A stretch of 64,000 bases of DNA from contig NZ_KE386488.1 in the NCBI RefSeq assembly GCF_000427365.1, positions 1,833,882 to 1,897,881 on the forward strand, given 5' to 3'. The translations under genes and the position numbers were made by a program. Positions within the stretch are counted from its first letter, which is position 1. The number at the start of each line of letters is the position of its first letter. The DNA comes from Rikenella microfusus DSM 15922 (GTDB taxonomy: Bacteria; Bacteroidota; Bacteroidia; Bacteroidales; Rikenellaceae). Shown piece after piece: positions 52,077-64,000 of this stretch. The notes under the pieces were generated by a model. That model worked only from the letters and a program-made list of their open reading frames with translations. It searched no databases and was not told the origin of the DNA.

Positions 52077-52252
52077 GGTAATTATATCCGACTTTACCCT
52101 AAGTTTATATGTATACTTGATTCTCAGTATATTTCGGCTCGCGCCCGCCTCCTTGAGCAGAAAAGAACCCCGGTCCCCTTGTGCCGAGCGGCACCGCAGG
52201 GCCGGTTGGGAAGATCGTTTCCCGATTCCGGGTAAAGTCGCATATAGTTACC
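52077..52252. mobile_element. R1 element copy D (MITE-like)
   Basis: 176 bp. The left end is GGTAATTATATCCGACTTTA and the right end finishes CGCATATAGTTACC. The interior shares CTCAGTATATTTCGG and CGCAGGGCCGGTTGGGAAG with copies A and B. The flanks aaaatgaa and caaataaa agree at 6 of 8 positions, consistent with an old target duplication. It lies between tRNA-Phe and ldhA. Confidence 0.75.
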
Positions 52253-52317
52253 CAAATAAATTCCTATCGTCATTTACACCGTTTGTTTTTCGGCCGGCAA
52301 CAGTTTTAAACAGGCTC

Positions 52318-53325
52318 TTATTTGCTTCCTTTCACCTCGTTCGCGAGCGTTTTCCCGTCCGTAAAGTCCCGGATGTTCGCGAGCGTCGTTTCGGCGATAT
52401 TGGCCAGCGCCTCGCGCGTGAAGAACCCCTGGTGCGAGGTGACGATCACATTGTTGAACGACAGCAGGCGGGCCAGCGTGTCGTCGTCGATGATCTTGTC
52501 CGACTTGTCTTCGTAGAAATATTCCCCCTCCTCTTCGTACACATCCAGCCCGGCGGCACCGATCCGTTTCTCTTTGAGGCCTTCGATCAGGGCGTTGGTG
52601 CGGATCAGCTGTCCGCGCCCCGTATTGATGAGGATCACGCCCGGCTTCATGCGGCCGATGGATTCCTCGTCGATCATGTAACGCGTCTGTTCGGTCAGGG
52701 GGCAGTGCAGCGAAACGATGTCCGAACGTTCGTACAGCTCGTCGAGCGGAACGTAAGTCATGCCTGCTTCCCGTGCGAACCGCTCGTCCGGGTAGAGGTC
52801 GTATCCCAATACCTCCATACCGAATCCCCGGAGGATCCGGATCAGTATTCGGGCGATTTTACCGGTGCCTACGATACCGGCAGTTTTGCCGTGCATGTCG
52901 AATCCCATCAGGCCGTGGAGCGAGAAATTCCCGTCCCGTGTGCGCCAGTAAGCCCGATGGATTTTCCGGTTGAGGGCCAGCATCAGGGCTACGGCATGTT
53001 CGGCCACGGCATAGGGCGAATAGGCCGGTACCCGCACGACGGCGATCCCGTTCCGTGCCGCCGCGTCGAGGTCCACGTTGTTGAATCCGGCGCAGCGAAG
53101 CGCGATCAACGGTACACCCTGTTCTTTCAGGGCACGGATGGCGGCAGCGTCGGCCGTGTCGTTCACGAAGATACACGCTGCGGCCGCCCCTTTGGCCAGT
53201 ACGGCGCTCTCTTCCGTCAGGTGTCCCTTGTAATAGCGGATATCGAAGCCGAAGGCTTCGTTAGCCTGGTCGAACGACTCCCGGTCGTAGGGTTTGGCTC
53301 CGAAAAATGCGATTTTAGTGGTCAT
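52318..53325 (-). CDS. ldhA: D-lactate dehydrogenase (fermentative, LdhA type)
   Basis: 335 residues of the D-2-hydroxyacid dehydrogenase family. It reduces pyruvate to D-lactate with NADH. NAD binding is GIVGTGKIARILIRIL, and the catalytic Arg/Glu/His are in NTGRGQLIRTNAL, GLDVYEEEGEYFYEDKS and VTSHQGFFT. The YFYED/DKIIDDD stretch is specific to LdhA. ATG 53325 (MTTKIAFFGAKPYD) was chosen; the long upstream extension runs through repeat DNA. Confidence 0.9.
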   Translation of the reverse strand: MTTKIAFFGAKPYDRESFDQANEAFGFDIRYYKGHLTEESAVLAKGAAAACIFVNDTADAAAIRALKEQGVPLIALRCAGFNNVDLDAAARNGIAVVRVPAYSPYAVAEHAVALMLALNRKIHRAYWRTRDGNFSLHGLMGFDMHGKTAGIVGTGKIARILIRILRGFGMEVLGYDLYPDERFAREAGMTYVPLDELYERSDIVSLHCPLTEQTRYMIDEESIGRMKPGVILINTGRGQLIRTNALIEGLKEKRIGAAGLDVYEEEGEYFYEDKSDKIIDDDTLARLLSFNNVIVTSHQGFFTREALANIAETTLANIRDFTDGKTLANEVKGSK

Positions 53326-53417
53326 GTTTTTGCGATTTGTTGCCGACGTACCGTACTCTCTGCAAAAAGGATACCGTACCGGAGTCGAAATGTATGATGT
53401 AATGTTAAAAATCAGGT

Positions 53418-53710
53418 TTCGCATCCGCAGGCTGCGGGGGACGGGGTAGTTGCAGCCCGGATCGAATACCGAGCGGTACCGGGCCTTCGTTGCGGGAGGC
53501 TGGGCCTGTGCAACCTTCCGGTCGGGCGGAGATTTATGTTTAACCGTATGGTTTGATGTAAATTCCCCATTGTCAGGCCGGAACCACCCCCGGCGTAGGC
53601 CTGCAAGCAGTCCACGCTGGTCCTGACCGATAGAATTAACCGTAGGGTTAAGACTAAATTTCCGTGTCAGCAATGGGCCGGGCGCCTCCTCATGGGAAGC
53701 CCGGCGCTTT
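53418..53710. repeat. R5 and R3 copies between ldhA and metH
   Basis: An R5-like segment lies at 53418-53520 (gcaggctgcggggg ... tgcgggaggctgg). An R3 copy (53574-53630) is enclosed by taaccgtatggttt (53542) and aattaaccgtagggttaa (53634). A hairpin gccgggcgcc/ggaagcccggc segment resembling 38800-38860 closes the block. The 431-bp gap contains no gene. Confidence 0.6.
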
Positions 53711-53756
53711 CCGACCCTCCGTTCCCGCATCTGTCCCGCAAGCTCCGTCCTGCTGT

Positions 53757-57344
<3,588 letters not shown>

Positions 57345-57362
57345 AAGTTTTAAAAATATTTT

Positions 57363-57370
57363 GCAAAGAT
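57363..57370 (-). promoter_or_regulatory. putative metH promoter -7 box
   Basis: TATCTTTG on the minus strand, 18 nt before the metH ATG. This leaves no room for a leader riboswitch if it is the only promoter. Confidence 0.55.
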
Positions 57371-57441
57371 AACAATCTTCTATTTAGGGTGAATAAATAC
57401 GGCGGCAGCCATACGGTGTCCGGAAGCGTATATTTTGATCG

Positions 57442-57590
57442 CCCGATTATACGTTTTGGTATGCCGGACCGGTGGTCAATTTCCCTCTGTCGGCTTCGCG
57501 CCGGACGGCTGGCACCGTCGGGAGGGGCAGCGGCGCGGGCCGAAAAAACTCTGGTGAAAACCGATCGGTATATCCAAGTATATAATCGGG
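57442..57590. repeat. R2-family element with degenerate 8-bp flanking duplication
   Basis: 149 bp with ends cccgattatacgttttggta and the inverted counterpart ending tatataatcggg. It is flanked by tttgatcg (57434-57441) and tttgattt (57591-57598), 6 of 8 the same. The core contains cgcgccggacggctggcacc. This is the best-defined R2 copy and suggests that R2 is also a mobile element. Confidence 0.7.
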
Positions 57591-57625
57591 TTTGATTTTA
57601 GGAAGAGTATGTACGGCTTCTCTAT

Positions 57626-57790
57626 GGTGAGTATATACCTTGCACCCTATTTATATGCACACCTGAATTTCAAATATTTCGGCCCCGCCGCCCTCTCGGA
57701 CGAAAGCGACTCCCGGCCGGAGTGCCCGGCGGCATCGCAGGGCCGTTCGGGGAGATCATTTCCCGTTTTTGGATAACGGGTATGCCGACC
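57626..57790. repeat. degenerate R1 copy E upstream of the DAHP synthase gene
   Basis: The left end is ggtgagtatatacc, the interior is caaatatttcggccccgccg and cgcagggccgttcggggaga, and the right end is decayed (ggataacgggtatgccgacc). No target duplication is visible. It ends about 90 nt before the next start codon, so it may have displaced or supplied promoter sequence. Confidence 0.6.
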
Positions 57791-57880
57791 GAAACATATA
57801 TCGTGCGCTTTTTTGTTCCCGCCTTTGGAGATTCCCGCGACAAAACAGTACCTTTAACCCTCAAAAAACTAACACCAAAC

Positions 57881-58633
57881 ATGAAACTCGTCTCGGATAA
57901 AATCATCGTCAGCGGCCCGTGCAGCGCAGAGAACCGCGAACAGGTGCTGAAAACGGCGGAAGGGCTCGCCGCATGCGGAGTCACGGCATTCAGGGCCGGA
58001 CTCTGGAAGCCTCGCACCCGTCCCGGATGCTTCGAAGGGGTGGGGGCCGAAGGACTCGAATGGATGGCCGAAGCGAGGCGCACCTACGGCATGCGCATCG
58101 CCACCGAACTGAACAGCGCCCGCAACGCCGATCTGCTGCTGAAAGCGGGCATGGACATCGCGTGGATAGGGGCGCGCACCGCCACCAATCCTTTCGACGT
58201 GCAGGACATCGCCGACGCCCTGCGCGGGTGCCACATCGACGTATATATCAAAAACCCCGTGGCTCCCGATTCGGCCTTGTGGCTCGGCGCCATAGAGCGT
58301 ATGGAACGCGCCGGCATCAAAGGGCGCATCGTAGCCATCCACCGCGGATTCTGCGCCTGGGAGAAAGATATTTTCCGCAACAACCCGATCTGGAGCATCC
58401 CGCTTTGGCTCAAGGCGCAGCGGCCCGATATCCCGGTCGTCTGCGATCCCAGCCATATCTCCGGGCAGGCCAGGCTCGTACCCTACGTCTCCCGCATGGC
58501 CCTGTCGTTGGGATTCGACGGCCTGTTCATCGAGTCCCACTGCAATCCCGCCGCCGCGCTGAGCGACGCGGCGCAGCAGCTGACCCCCGAAGAGGTCGGC
58601 CATATGTTCCAGGACCTGAAACTGACAGAATAG
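57881..58633 (+). CDS. 3-deoxy-7-phosphoheptulonate (DAHP) synthase, short AroAII/KdsA-like class I form
   Basis: 250 residues. It condenses phosphoenolpyruvate and erythrose-4-phosphate at the entry of the shikimate pathway. Motifs are IIVSGPCSAEN, AGLWKPRTRPGCFEGVG, IKNPVAPDSALWLG and VVCDPSHISG. In many Bacteroidota a chorismate mutase domain is fused at the C-terminus; here the protein stops without it. ATG 57881 follows an A-rich leader; the longer upstream frame crosses the R1 copy. ccsBA begins 7 nt later, so they are likely co-transcribed. Confidence 0.88.
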   Translation: MKLVSDKIIVSGPCSAENREQVLKTAEGLAACGVTAFRAGLWKPRTRPGCFEGVGAEGLEWMAEARRTYGMRIATELNSARNADLLLKAGMDIAWIGARTATNPFDVQDIADALRGCHIDVYIKNPVAPDSALWLGAIERMERAGIKGRIVAIHRGFCAWEKDIFRNNPIWSIPLWLKAQRPDIPVVCDPSHISGQARLVPYVSRMALSLGFDGLFIESHCNPAAALSDAAQQLTPEEVGHMFQDLKLTE

Positions 58634-58640
58634 ACCGTAT

Positions 58641-61289
58641 ATGAAAAAAACGATCCGGATACTCGTCTCCTATCCCGCGATGGCCGTGATGCTCGTGCTT
58701 TATGCGGCGGCGATGGCCGCGGCCACTTTCGTGGAAAGCAAATACGGCACGCCGGCGGCCCGGCACTGGGTCTATGACAACTGGCTCTTTTACCTGCTCC
58801 AGGCGCTGCTGGTCGTGAATTTCGTCGGCGTCGCGGCCCGGCAGCGTCTCCTCCGACAGCGTAAATGGGCGACGCTGGTCTTTCATTACGCCTTTGCCGT
58901 GATCCTGCTGGGGGCGTTCGTTACGCACCTGACCGGCCGCGAAGGGATCATGCATATCCGGGAAGGGGAAAGCTCCGATGCGTTGCTCGACCCTGCGAAT
59001 CCGGCCGAGGTGCTCGAAACCCTGCCCTTCAGCGTCGAACTGACCGATTTCCGGCTGGTACGCTATCCGGGTTCGCACAGCCCCTCGTCGTTCGAAAGCG
59101 ACGTGGTGGTGCGGCGGGAAGGGTATCCCGACCGACGGGAGAATATCTATATGAACAACGTGCTCCATGTGGGGGCGTACCGGCTCTACCAGTCGAGCTA
59201 CGACCCCGACGAGCTGGGAACGGTGCTCTCGGTCAATCGCGACCGCACGGGCACGTTCATTACCTATTTCGGCTATGTCCTGTTGATGGGAGGGATGATC
59301 CTTTCGCTGTTCCATAAGCATTCCCGTTTCCGGACGCTCGCCCGGATGCTGGGGCGCAAATCGACGGCGGCCGCTGCGGCGCTGCTCCTGTTCGGCGGTT
59401 GGCAGGGGGCGGCGGCCCAGCAGCGGGTCGATACGCTGACCCTCTCCGAGTTGGAGGCCAATGCCCGGCGGCAAATGGAGCAGATCGAACGGGAACATGC
59501 CGAAGCCGCCCTGCGCGATGCGGAGTCCGAGTGGGAAGCCGCGGGGCTGCCGGCCGAAATGCCGGAGGGAGTGGAGCCGGAACCGTCGCAGCGGCGGAAG
59601 ATAGACCGCCGCCGGGAGAAAAAAATGGCCGGTTTGTACGCTGCCGAGACGGCTGTCAGTCCAGAGACCGCCGCCGCTTTCGGCCGGTTGATGGTGCAGA
59701 GCCGCGAAGGGCGTATCGAGCCGGTGGACACCTATGCGGCCAAGCTGCTGCGCAAGATATACCGGGGCGACAGGTACGAGGGGCTGAATCCCGACCAGGT
59801 GCTGATCGGCATCGTCACCCAGCCCCAGATATGGAGCCGCATCCCGATGATCGACGTGGGCAGCGAGGCGCTGCTCCGCAAGACGGGGATCGACGAAGAA
59901 CAGGCGGAGTCGGGCTGTCTGGCCTTTATCGACGTGCTGGACGACGAGGGGAACTATATCTTCGCCGACGAAGTGGAGGCGGTGTACGCCAAACCCGTGC
60001 GCGAACGGAACAAGTACGACAAGGAGCTGCTCAAGTTGGACGAAAAGATCAACATCATCAACGCGCTGTTCGCCGGGCAGATGCTGGCCATTTTCCCGCA
60101 CGACGGGACGCTGGACAACAACGACGCGTGGTACTCGCCGGGCGACGACCTGAGCGTGTTCGCCGGCCAGGATTCGATGTTCGTGAGCAAAATTTTCCCG
60201 TGGTTCGCCACCGAGTCCGTGAAATCGATCGAATCGGGCGACTGGAGCGTTCCGGTCGAAATCGCCGGGATGATCGCCACCTACCAGAACGCCAAAGCGA
60301 AAACTTACCACATCGACCGGGACCGGATCGAAGCCGAAATGCTTTATAACCGGCTGAATCTGTTCAAATGGGCCGGATTCTTTTACATGGGTTTCGGGCT
60401 GCTGCTGATCCTCGCCCTGATTTTCCGGATGGTCGATCCCTCGAAAGGGTGGCGGATCGCGGTCGGCGTGCTGACCGGCGTCATCGCGGTCGTTTTCCTC
60501 GGACAGACCTTCGGTGTCGGACTGCGTTGGTATATAGCCGGCCGGCCGCCGGTGTCGAACGCTTACGAGTCGATGATCTTCGTGGCGTGGGCCACGGCGG
60601 TCGCGGGGCTGGCTTTCGGGCGGCGGTCGCGGATGACCATGGCGCTGGCCGCATTCCTTTCGGGCGTGCTGATGTTCGTCTCGACACTGAACTGGATGGA
60701 TCCGGAGATCACGCCGCTGGTGCCGGTGCTCAAGTCGCCGTGGTTGCTGGTACACGTGGCCGCCATAACGGGCAGTTACGGCTTTTTCGGCATCGGATTC
60801 CTGTTGGGGCTGATCTCGCTGCTGATCATGGCCTGCAAGACGGCCCGCAACGCCGGACGGCTCGACGCGCAGATCCGCGAACTGACCGTCATCAACGAAA
60901 TGGCCCTGACGGTGGGGCTGGTGCTGCTTACCGCCGGGACGTTTCTCGGCGCCGTATGGGCCAACGAATCGTGGGGGCGTTACTGGGGCTGGGATCCGAA
61001 AGAGACGTGGGCGCTGATCACGATGATCGTCTATGCGTTCATCCTCCATGCCCGGTTCGTGCCGGCCCTGCGGCGCGGCGGAGATTATCTGTTCGGTCTG
61101 ATGACCGTCGTCGGACTGGGCGCGGTGCTGATGACCTTTTTCGGAGTGAACTATTACCTGAGCGGGATGCACTCCTACGGGGCCGATTCGGCGCCGCCCG
61201 CGCTGTACGCGATCTGGGTGGTGTACGGGATAGCGGCAGCGATCGCTGTGCTGGCCTGGAGAAAACGGAACCTGTCCGGGCGGGAGTAA
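58641..61289 (+). CDS. ccsA: cytochrome c maturation protein, ResB-CcsA (CcsBA) fusion
   Basis: 882 residues. System II haem exporter/ligase. The ResB-like half has N-terminal helices (to about 95), a helix near 210 and a large extracytoplasmic region. The CcsA half (about 575 to the end) has helices with conserved His (LLVHVAAITGSYG, AFILHARFVP) and the haem-presenting tryptophan-rich WGRYWGWDPKETWAL. It transports haem and joins it to CxxCH motifs outside the cytoplasm. It is the obvious candidate to mature the haem proteins at 7303 and 15369. Its pairing with a shikimate gene looks accidental. Confidence 0.93.
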   Translation: MKKTIRILVSYPAMAVMLVLYAAAMAAATFVESKYGTPAARHWVYDNWLFYLLQALLVVNFVGVAARQRLLRQRKWATLVFHYAFAVILLGAFVTHLTGREGIMHIREGESSDALLDPANPAEVLETLPFSVELTDFRLVRYPGSHSPSSFESDVVVRREGYPDRRENIYMNNVLHVGAYRLYQSSYDPDELGTVLSVNRDRTGTFITYFGYVLLMGGMILSLFHKHSRFRTLARMLGRKSTAAAAALLLFGGWQGAAAQQRVDTLTLSELEANARRQMEQIEREHAEAALRDAESEWEAAGLPAEMPEGVEPEPSQRRKIDRRREKKMAGLYAAETAVSPETAAAFGRLMVQSREGRIEPVDTYAAKLLRKIYRGDRYEGLNPDQVLIGIVTQPQIWSRIPMIDVGSEALLRKTGIDEEQAESGCLAFIDVLDDEGNYIFADEVEAVYAKPVRERNKYDKELLKLDEKINIINALFAGQMLAIFPHDGTLDNNDAWYSPGDDLSVFAGQDSMFVSKIFPWFATESVKSIESGDWSVPVEIAGMIATYQNAKAKTYHIDRDRIEAEMLYNRLNLFKWAGFFYMGFGLLLILALIFRMVDPSKGWRIAVGVLTGVIAVVFLGQTFGVGLRWYIAGRPPVSNAYESMIFVAWATAVAGLAFGRRSRMTMALAAFLSGVLMFVSTLNWMDPEITPLVPVLKSPWLLVHVAAITGSYGFFGIGFLLGLISLLIMACKTARNAGRLDAQIRELTVINEMALTVGLVLLTAGTFLGAVWANESWGRYWGWDPKETWALITMIVYAFILHARFVPALRRGGDYLFGLMTVVGLGAVLMTFFGVNYYLSGMHSYGADSAPPALYAIWVVYGIAAAIAVLAWRKRNLSGRE

Positions 61290-61350
61290 TCCGGTTCCGG
61301 CATTGTGGGGGGGATGAACGGCGGCGGACGGAATTTTCGGCCTCAGGGAA

Positions 61351-61380
61351 TTGGAAGTCGGGAAAAATGTGTTACCTTTG
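61351..61380 (+). promoter_or_regulatory. putative rpsO promoter
   Basis: TTG (61351-61353), 19 nt, TACCTTTG (61373-61380), a good match to the Bacteroidota pattern. Leader to the ATG at 61413 is about 28 nt. Confidence 0.6.
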
Positions 61381-61412
61381 CCCCGCTTCTAATTAATAGA
61401 CCGTATAATTAC

Positions 61413-61688
61413 ATGAGCACTTACATCAACACCGAAAAGAAACAGGAACTGTTTCAGAACTACGGCAAAGCCGCTACCGACACCGGTTCGGCCGAGAGCC
61501 AGATCGCGCTGTTCTCGTATCGGATCGCGCACCTGACCGAACACCTCAAACAACACAAACACGACTACAACACGCAGCGCGCCCTGCTGAGACTGGTGGG
61601 TAAACGCCGCAGCATGCTCGATTACCTGGTGAAAACCGATATCGAACGTTACCGTGCCATCGTGAAAGCGCTGGGTCTGCGTAAATAG
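61413..61688 (+). CDS. rpsO: 30S ribosomal protein S15
   Basis: 91 residues with the S15 signature (DTGSAESQIALFSYRIAHLTEHLKQHKHDYNTQRALLRLVGKR, split here by positions 22-65). It binds 16S rRNA helices 20-22 early in small-subunit assembly. ATG 61413 (MSTYINTEKK) was chosen. pnp follows after a terminator, the conserved rpsO-pnp order. Confidence 0.97.
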   Translation: MSTYINTEKKQELFQNYGKAATDTGSAESQIALFSYRIAHLTEHLKQHKHDYNTQRALLRLVGKRRSMLDYLVKTDIERYRAIVKALGLRK

Positions 61689-61706
61689 GTTTATTTCAAC
61701 GAAGAG

Positions 61707-61749
61707 CGACGGTTTCTTTGCCTTTTGCAGGGAAACCGTCGTCTTTTTT
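61707..61749 (+). terminator. intrinsic terminator between rpsO and pnp
   Basis: Stem cgacggtttc/gaaaccgtcg (61707-61716/61732-61741) followed by a T-rich tract (tctttttt). Confidence 0.85.
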
Positions 61750-61770
61750 ACGAATCATGGGCTTCCCGCA

Positions 61771-61800
61771 TTTGCGGGGGCCGTTTTTTTTGTATCTTAG
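61771..61800 (+). promoter_or_regulatory. putative pnp promoter
   Basis: TTTG (61771-61774), 18 nt, TATCTTAG (61793-61800); one mismatch in the -7 box. The leader is about 30 nt. Confidence 0.45.
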
Positions 61801-61835
61801 TCCCCAAATTTTCAAGGAAAAACAACAGATAACCC

Positions 61836-63977
61836 ATGTATTACAACGCAACCAAAAAGAACATCGAACTCAGCGGAGGGCGTACCATCGAGATCGAGAC
61901 CGGCAAACTGGCCAAACAGGCCGACGGCGCGGTCGTCGTGCGTCAGGGCGACACCATGCTGCTGGCGACCGTCGTAGCGGCGAAAGACGCCAAAGAGGAT
62001 GTGGACTTCATGCCCCTTTCCGTAGAATATAAAGAGAAATACGCGGCCAACGGCCGTTTTCCCGGCGGGTTCCTCAAACGCGAAGCGCGTCCGTCGGACT
62101 ACGAAATACTCGTGTCGCGCCTGATCGACCGCGCCCTGCGGCCGCTCTTCCCCGGCGACTATCATGCCGAAGTCTTCGTGACCGTGACCCTGCTGTCCGC
62201 CGATCCCGACATCCAGCCCGACGCATTGGCGGGACTGGCGGCATCTTCGGCGCTGGCCGTTTCGACCATTCCGTTCGGCGGCCCGATCTCCGAAGTGCGC
62301 GTGGCCCGTATCGGCGGCGAATTCGTCATCAATCCGACCTTCTCGCAGATGGAAGGCGGCGCCTGCGACCTCGACATCATGGTCGCCGCGACGATCGACA
62401 ACATCATGATGGTCGAAGGCGAAATGAAAGAGGTGTCCGAAGCCGTGATGCTCGACGCCATCAAATTCGCCCACGAAGAGATCAAGAAACAGTGCCGGGC
62501 CCAGCTCGAACTGATGCAGGAGGTAGGCAAAACCGAAAAACGCGCCTATTGCCACGAACAGAACGATTGGGGGCTGCGCGACGCCGTGGCGGGCGCTACC
62601 TACGACAAAGTGTACGAAGTGGCCAAGAGCCAACTGCCCAAACACGAACGCAGCGACCGCTTCGACGAAATCCTGGAACAGTATCTCGCCGGATTCGAGG
62701 AGCAGTACGGCGCCGAGGAACGCGCGGCCAAAGAGAGCATGATCCGCCGTTACTTCCACGACTACTCGCTCAAGCCGGCCATGCGCAACATGATCCTGAA
62801 CGAGGGGATCCGGCTGGACGGCCGCAAGACCAACGAGATCAGGCCGATATGGTGCGAAGTAGGGTACCTGCCCGCCCCGCACGGCTCGGCCGTTTTCACG
62901 CGCGGCGAAACGCAGTCGCTGACAACCGTAACGCTTGGCACAAAACTTGATGAAAAAATGATCGACGACGTCCTGCGCGAAGGGACCGAACGATTCGTTC
63001 TTCACTACAATTTCCCGCCTTTCTCGACCGGCGAGGCGCGTCCGGCACGGGGTTTGTCGCGCCGGGAGATCGGACACGGCAACCTGGCGCTGCGCGCACT
63101 CAAACCGATGATTCCCTCCGAGGCCGAATGCCCGTATGCCATTCGCGTGGTGTCCGACATTCTGGAGTCCAACGGCTCGTCGTCCATGGCTACGGTATGC
63201 GCCGGGACGCTGGCCCTGATGGATGCCGGGGTGAAGATCAAAAAACCGGTATCGGGGATCGCCATGGGGCTGATCGCCGAAGGCGGCCGAGTGGCCGTCC
63301 TTTCGGACATCCTGGGCGACGAAGACCACTTGGGCGACATGGATTTCAAGGTGACAGGCACCGCCGACGGCATCACCGCCACCCAGATGGACATCAAGGT
63401 GGACGGCCTCTCGTACGAAGTGCTGGCCGCCGCGCTCGAACAGGCCCGCCAGGGCCGGATGTACATCCTCGGCAAACTGACCGAAACCATCGCCGCTCCG
63501 CGCGAGGATTACAAACCCCATGTGCCGCGCATGGTTCAGATCACCATTCCGAAAGACTTTATCGGGGCCGTGATCGGACCGGGCGGTAAAGTGATCCAGG
63601 AGATGCAGAAGGAGACCGGCACGACCATCACCATCACCGAAGAGGGCGAAATCGGGAAAGTGGACGTGTTCGGAGCCGATAAGGAAGGCGTCGAAGCGGC
63701 CATCGCCAAGATCAAAGGGATGACCGCCGTACCGGAAGTAGGGACCGTTTATCACGGCAAAGTGAAATCGGTGGTGGCTTTCGGAGCGTTCGTCGAGATA
63801 CTTCCGGGCAAGGACGGCCTGCTGCACATTTCGGAAATCGCCCACCGTCGGTTCGAAACCATGGAAGAGACCGGCATCAAGGAAGGCGACATGATGGACG
63901 TGAAACTGATCGCGGTCGATCCCAAAAACGGCAAGCTGAAACTTTCGCGCAAAGCGTTGCTCGAAAAAGGGCAGTAA
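61836..63977 (+). CDS. pnp: polyribonucleotide nucleotidyltransferase (PNPase)
   Basis: 713 residues. 3'-to-5' phosphorolytic exoribonuclease of RNA decay. There are two RNase PH domains (the second with the catalytic region GISMGLI-like [11 protein letters not shown] and [16 protein letters not shown]), an all-helical linker, a KH domain ([20 protein letters not shown]) and a C-terminal S1 domain ([20 protein letters not shown]). The complete gene ends 23 nt before the window end. Confidence 0.97.
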   Translation: MYYNATKKNIELSGGRTIEIETGKLAKQADGAVVVRQGDTMLLATVVAAKDAKEDVDFMPLSVEYKEKYAANGRFPGGFLKREARPSDYEILVSRLIDRALRPLFPGDYHAEVFVTVTLLSADPDIQPDALAGLAASSALAVSTIPFGGPISEVRVARIGGEFVINPTFSQMEGGACDLDIMVAATIDNIMMVEGEMKEVSEAVMLDAIKFAHEEIKKQCRAQLELMQEVGKTEKRAYCHEQNDWGLRDAVAGATYDKVYEVAKSQLPKHERSDRFDEILEQYLAGFEEQYGAEERAAKESMIRRYFHDYSLKPAMRNMILNEGIRLDGRKTNEIRPIWCEVGYLPAPHGSAVFTRGETQSLTTVTLGTKLDEKMIDDVLREGTERFVLHYNFPPFSTGEARPARGLSRREIGHGNLALRALKPMIPSEAECPYAIRVVSDILESNGSSSMATVCAGTLALMDAGVKIKKPVSGIAMGLIAEGGRVAVLSDILGDEDHLGDMDFKVTGTADGITATQMDIKVDGLSYEVLAAALEQARQGRMYILGKLTETIAAPREDYKPHVPRMVQITIPKDFIGAVIGPGGKVIQEMQKETGTTITITEEGEIGKVDVFGADKEGVEAAIAKIKGMTAVPEVGTVYHGKVKSVVAFGAFVEILPGKDGLLHISEIAHRRFETMEETGIKEGDMMDVKLIAVDPKNGKLKLSRKALLEKGQ

Positions 63978-64000
63978 AAAGTAAAAGAGAAACTTCGGAA

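Noticed and set aside
57345-57880. Cobalamin riboswitch ahead of metH
   Set aside because: The likely promoter box lies only 18 nt before the start, and the upstream DNA is R2/R1 repeat; no B12-box-like sequence was recognised.
58527-61172. 881-codon minus-strand frame opposite ccsBA
   Set aside because: Same shadow effect; ccsBA on the plus strand carries the WWD haem motif and membrane helices.
61812-63845. 677-codon minus-strand frame opposite pnp
   Set aside because: pnp is unmistakable on the plus strand; the antisense translation has no recognisable motif.

Overview
The window looks like a chromosomal segment of a G+C-rich, anaerobic gut-type Bacteroidota, most likely Rikenellaceae (Alistipes-like). 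This is inferred, not proven. It rests on TAnnTTTG -7 promoter boxes in front of many genes, lipoprotein signals ending in a Cys, a FeoA-FeoB fusion with a small Cys-rich partner, a ResB-CcsA fusion cytochrome c maturase, HydF ([FeFe]-hydrogenase maturation), an LdhA-type D-lactate dehydrogenase and B12-dependent MetH. I see no phage genes, no transposase gene and no CRISPR array.

Layout. 1-7 kb: a MutS-family protein (cut by the window edge), GNAT acetyltransferase, ppa, trxB and a LysM/M23 lipoprotein. 7.2-19.4 kb: one co-directional nine-gene locus. It encodes a secreted beta-propeller/diheme cytochrome, a RidA/chorismatase-fold protein, a cupin lipoprotein, a VOC protein, DhaK, DhaL, an LsrF-type aldolase/thiolase, a beta-propeller lipoprotein, and a 1348-aa protein joining an NPCBM-like domain, a hydrazine-synthase-alpha-like region with two CxxCH haem motifs, and a formylglycine-generating-enzyme-like domain. 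It has a promoter at its head and a strong terminator at its end. I recognise no described system with this composition; it is the best candidate for something new. 19.7-25 kb: a TIGR01777-type epimerase pseudogene split by a short mobile element, a glycosyltransferase, grpE and dnaJ. 25-28 kb: an ECF sigma factor operon with two small membrane proteins and a TlpA-like lipoprotein. 28.5-35.4 kb: glpK-glpD, divergent pdxB-glpF, an M20 amidohydrolase and sixA. 36-43 kb: glycosyltransferase, old yellow enzyme, cstA, a DUF1848 protein and a ferredoxin-nitroreductase. 43.5-50 kb: hydF, feoAB with its small partner, and ppk1. 51-64 kb: SMUG2-type glycosylase, tRNA-Phe, ldhA, metH, DAHP synthase, the ccsBA fusion, rpsO and pnp.

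The intergenic DNA is unusually full of short repeats without coding capacity. At least five families can be read. R1 is 150-170 bp with inverted ends beginning [16 protein letters not shown] and 8-bp target duplications in two copies. R2 has CCCGATTATATAC-type ends. R3 has caggccggagcc/ggctccggcctg arms. R4 is a long element around a CTTACTTTTTTG hairpin. R5 is a GCAGCCTGCGGGG element. Several repeats are bounded by TTAACCGTANGGTTAA-like palindromes, and one 130-bp module occurs inside two different families. R1 is demonstrably mobile: its removal, with one 8-bp duplication, restores the epimerase reading frame exactly.

Functional links. The ccsBA maturase at 58.6-61.3 kb could attach haem to the CxxCH proteins of the 7-19 kb locus. 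GlpF/GlpK/GlpD form a glycerol route. FeoAB, HydF and the ferredoxin-nitroreductase fit an anaerobic, iron-sulfur-rich metabolism.
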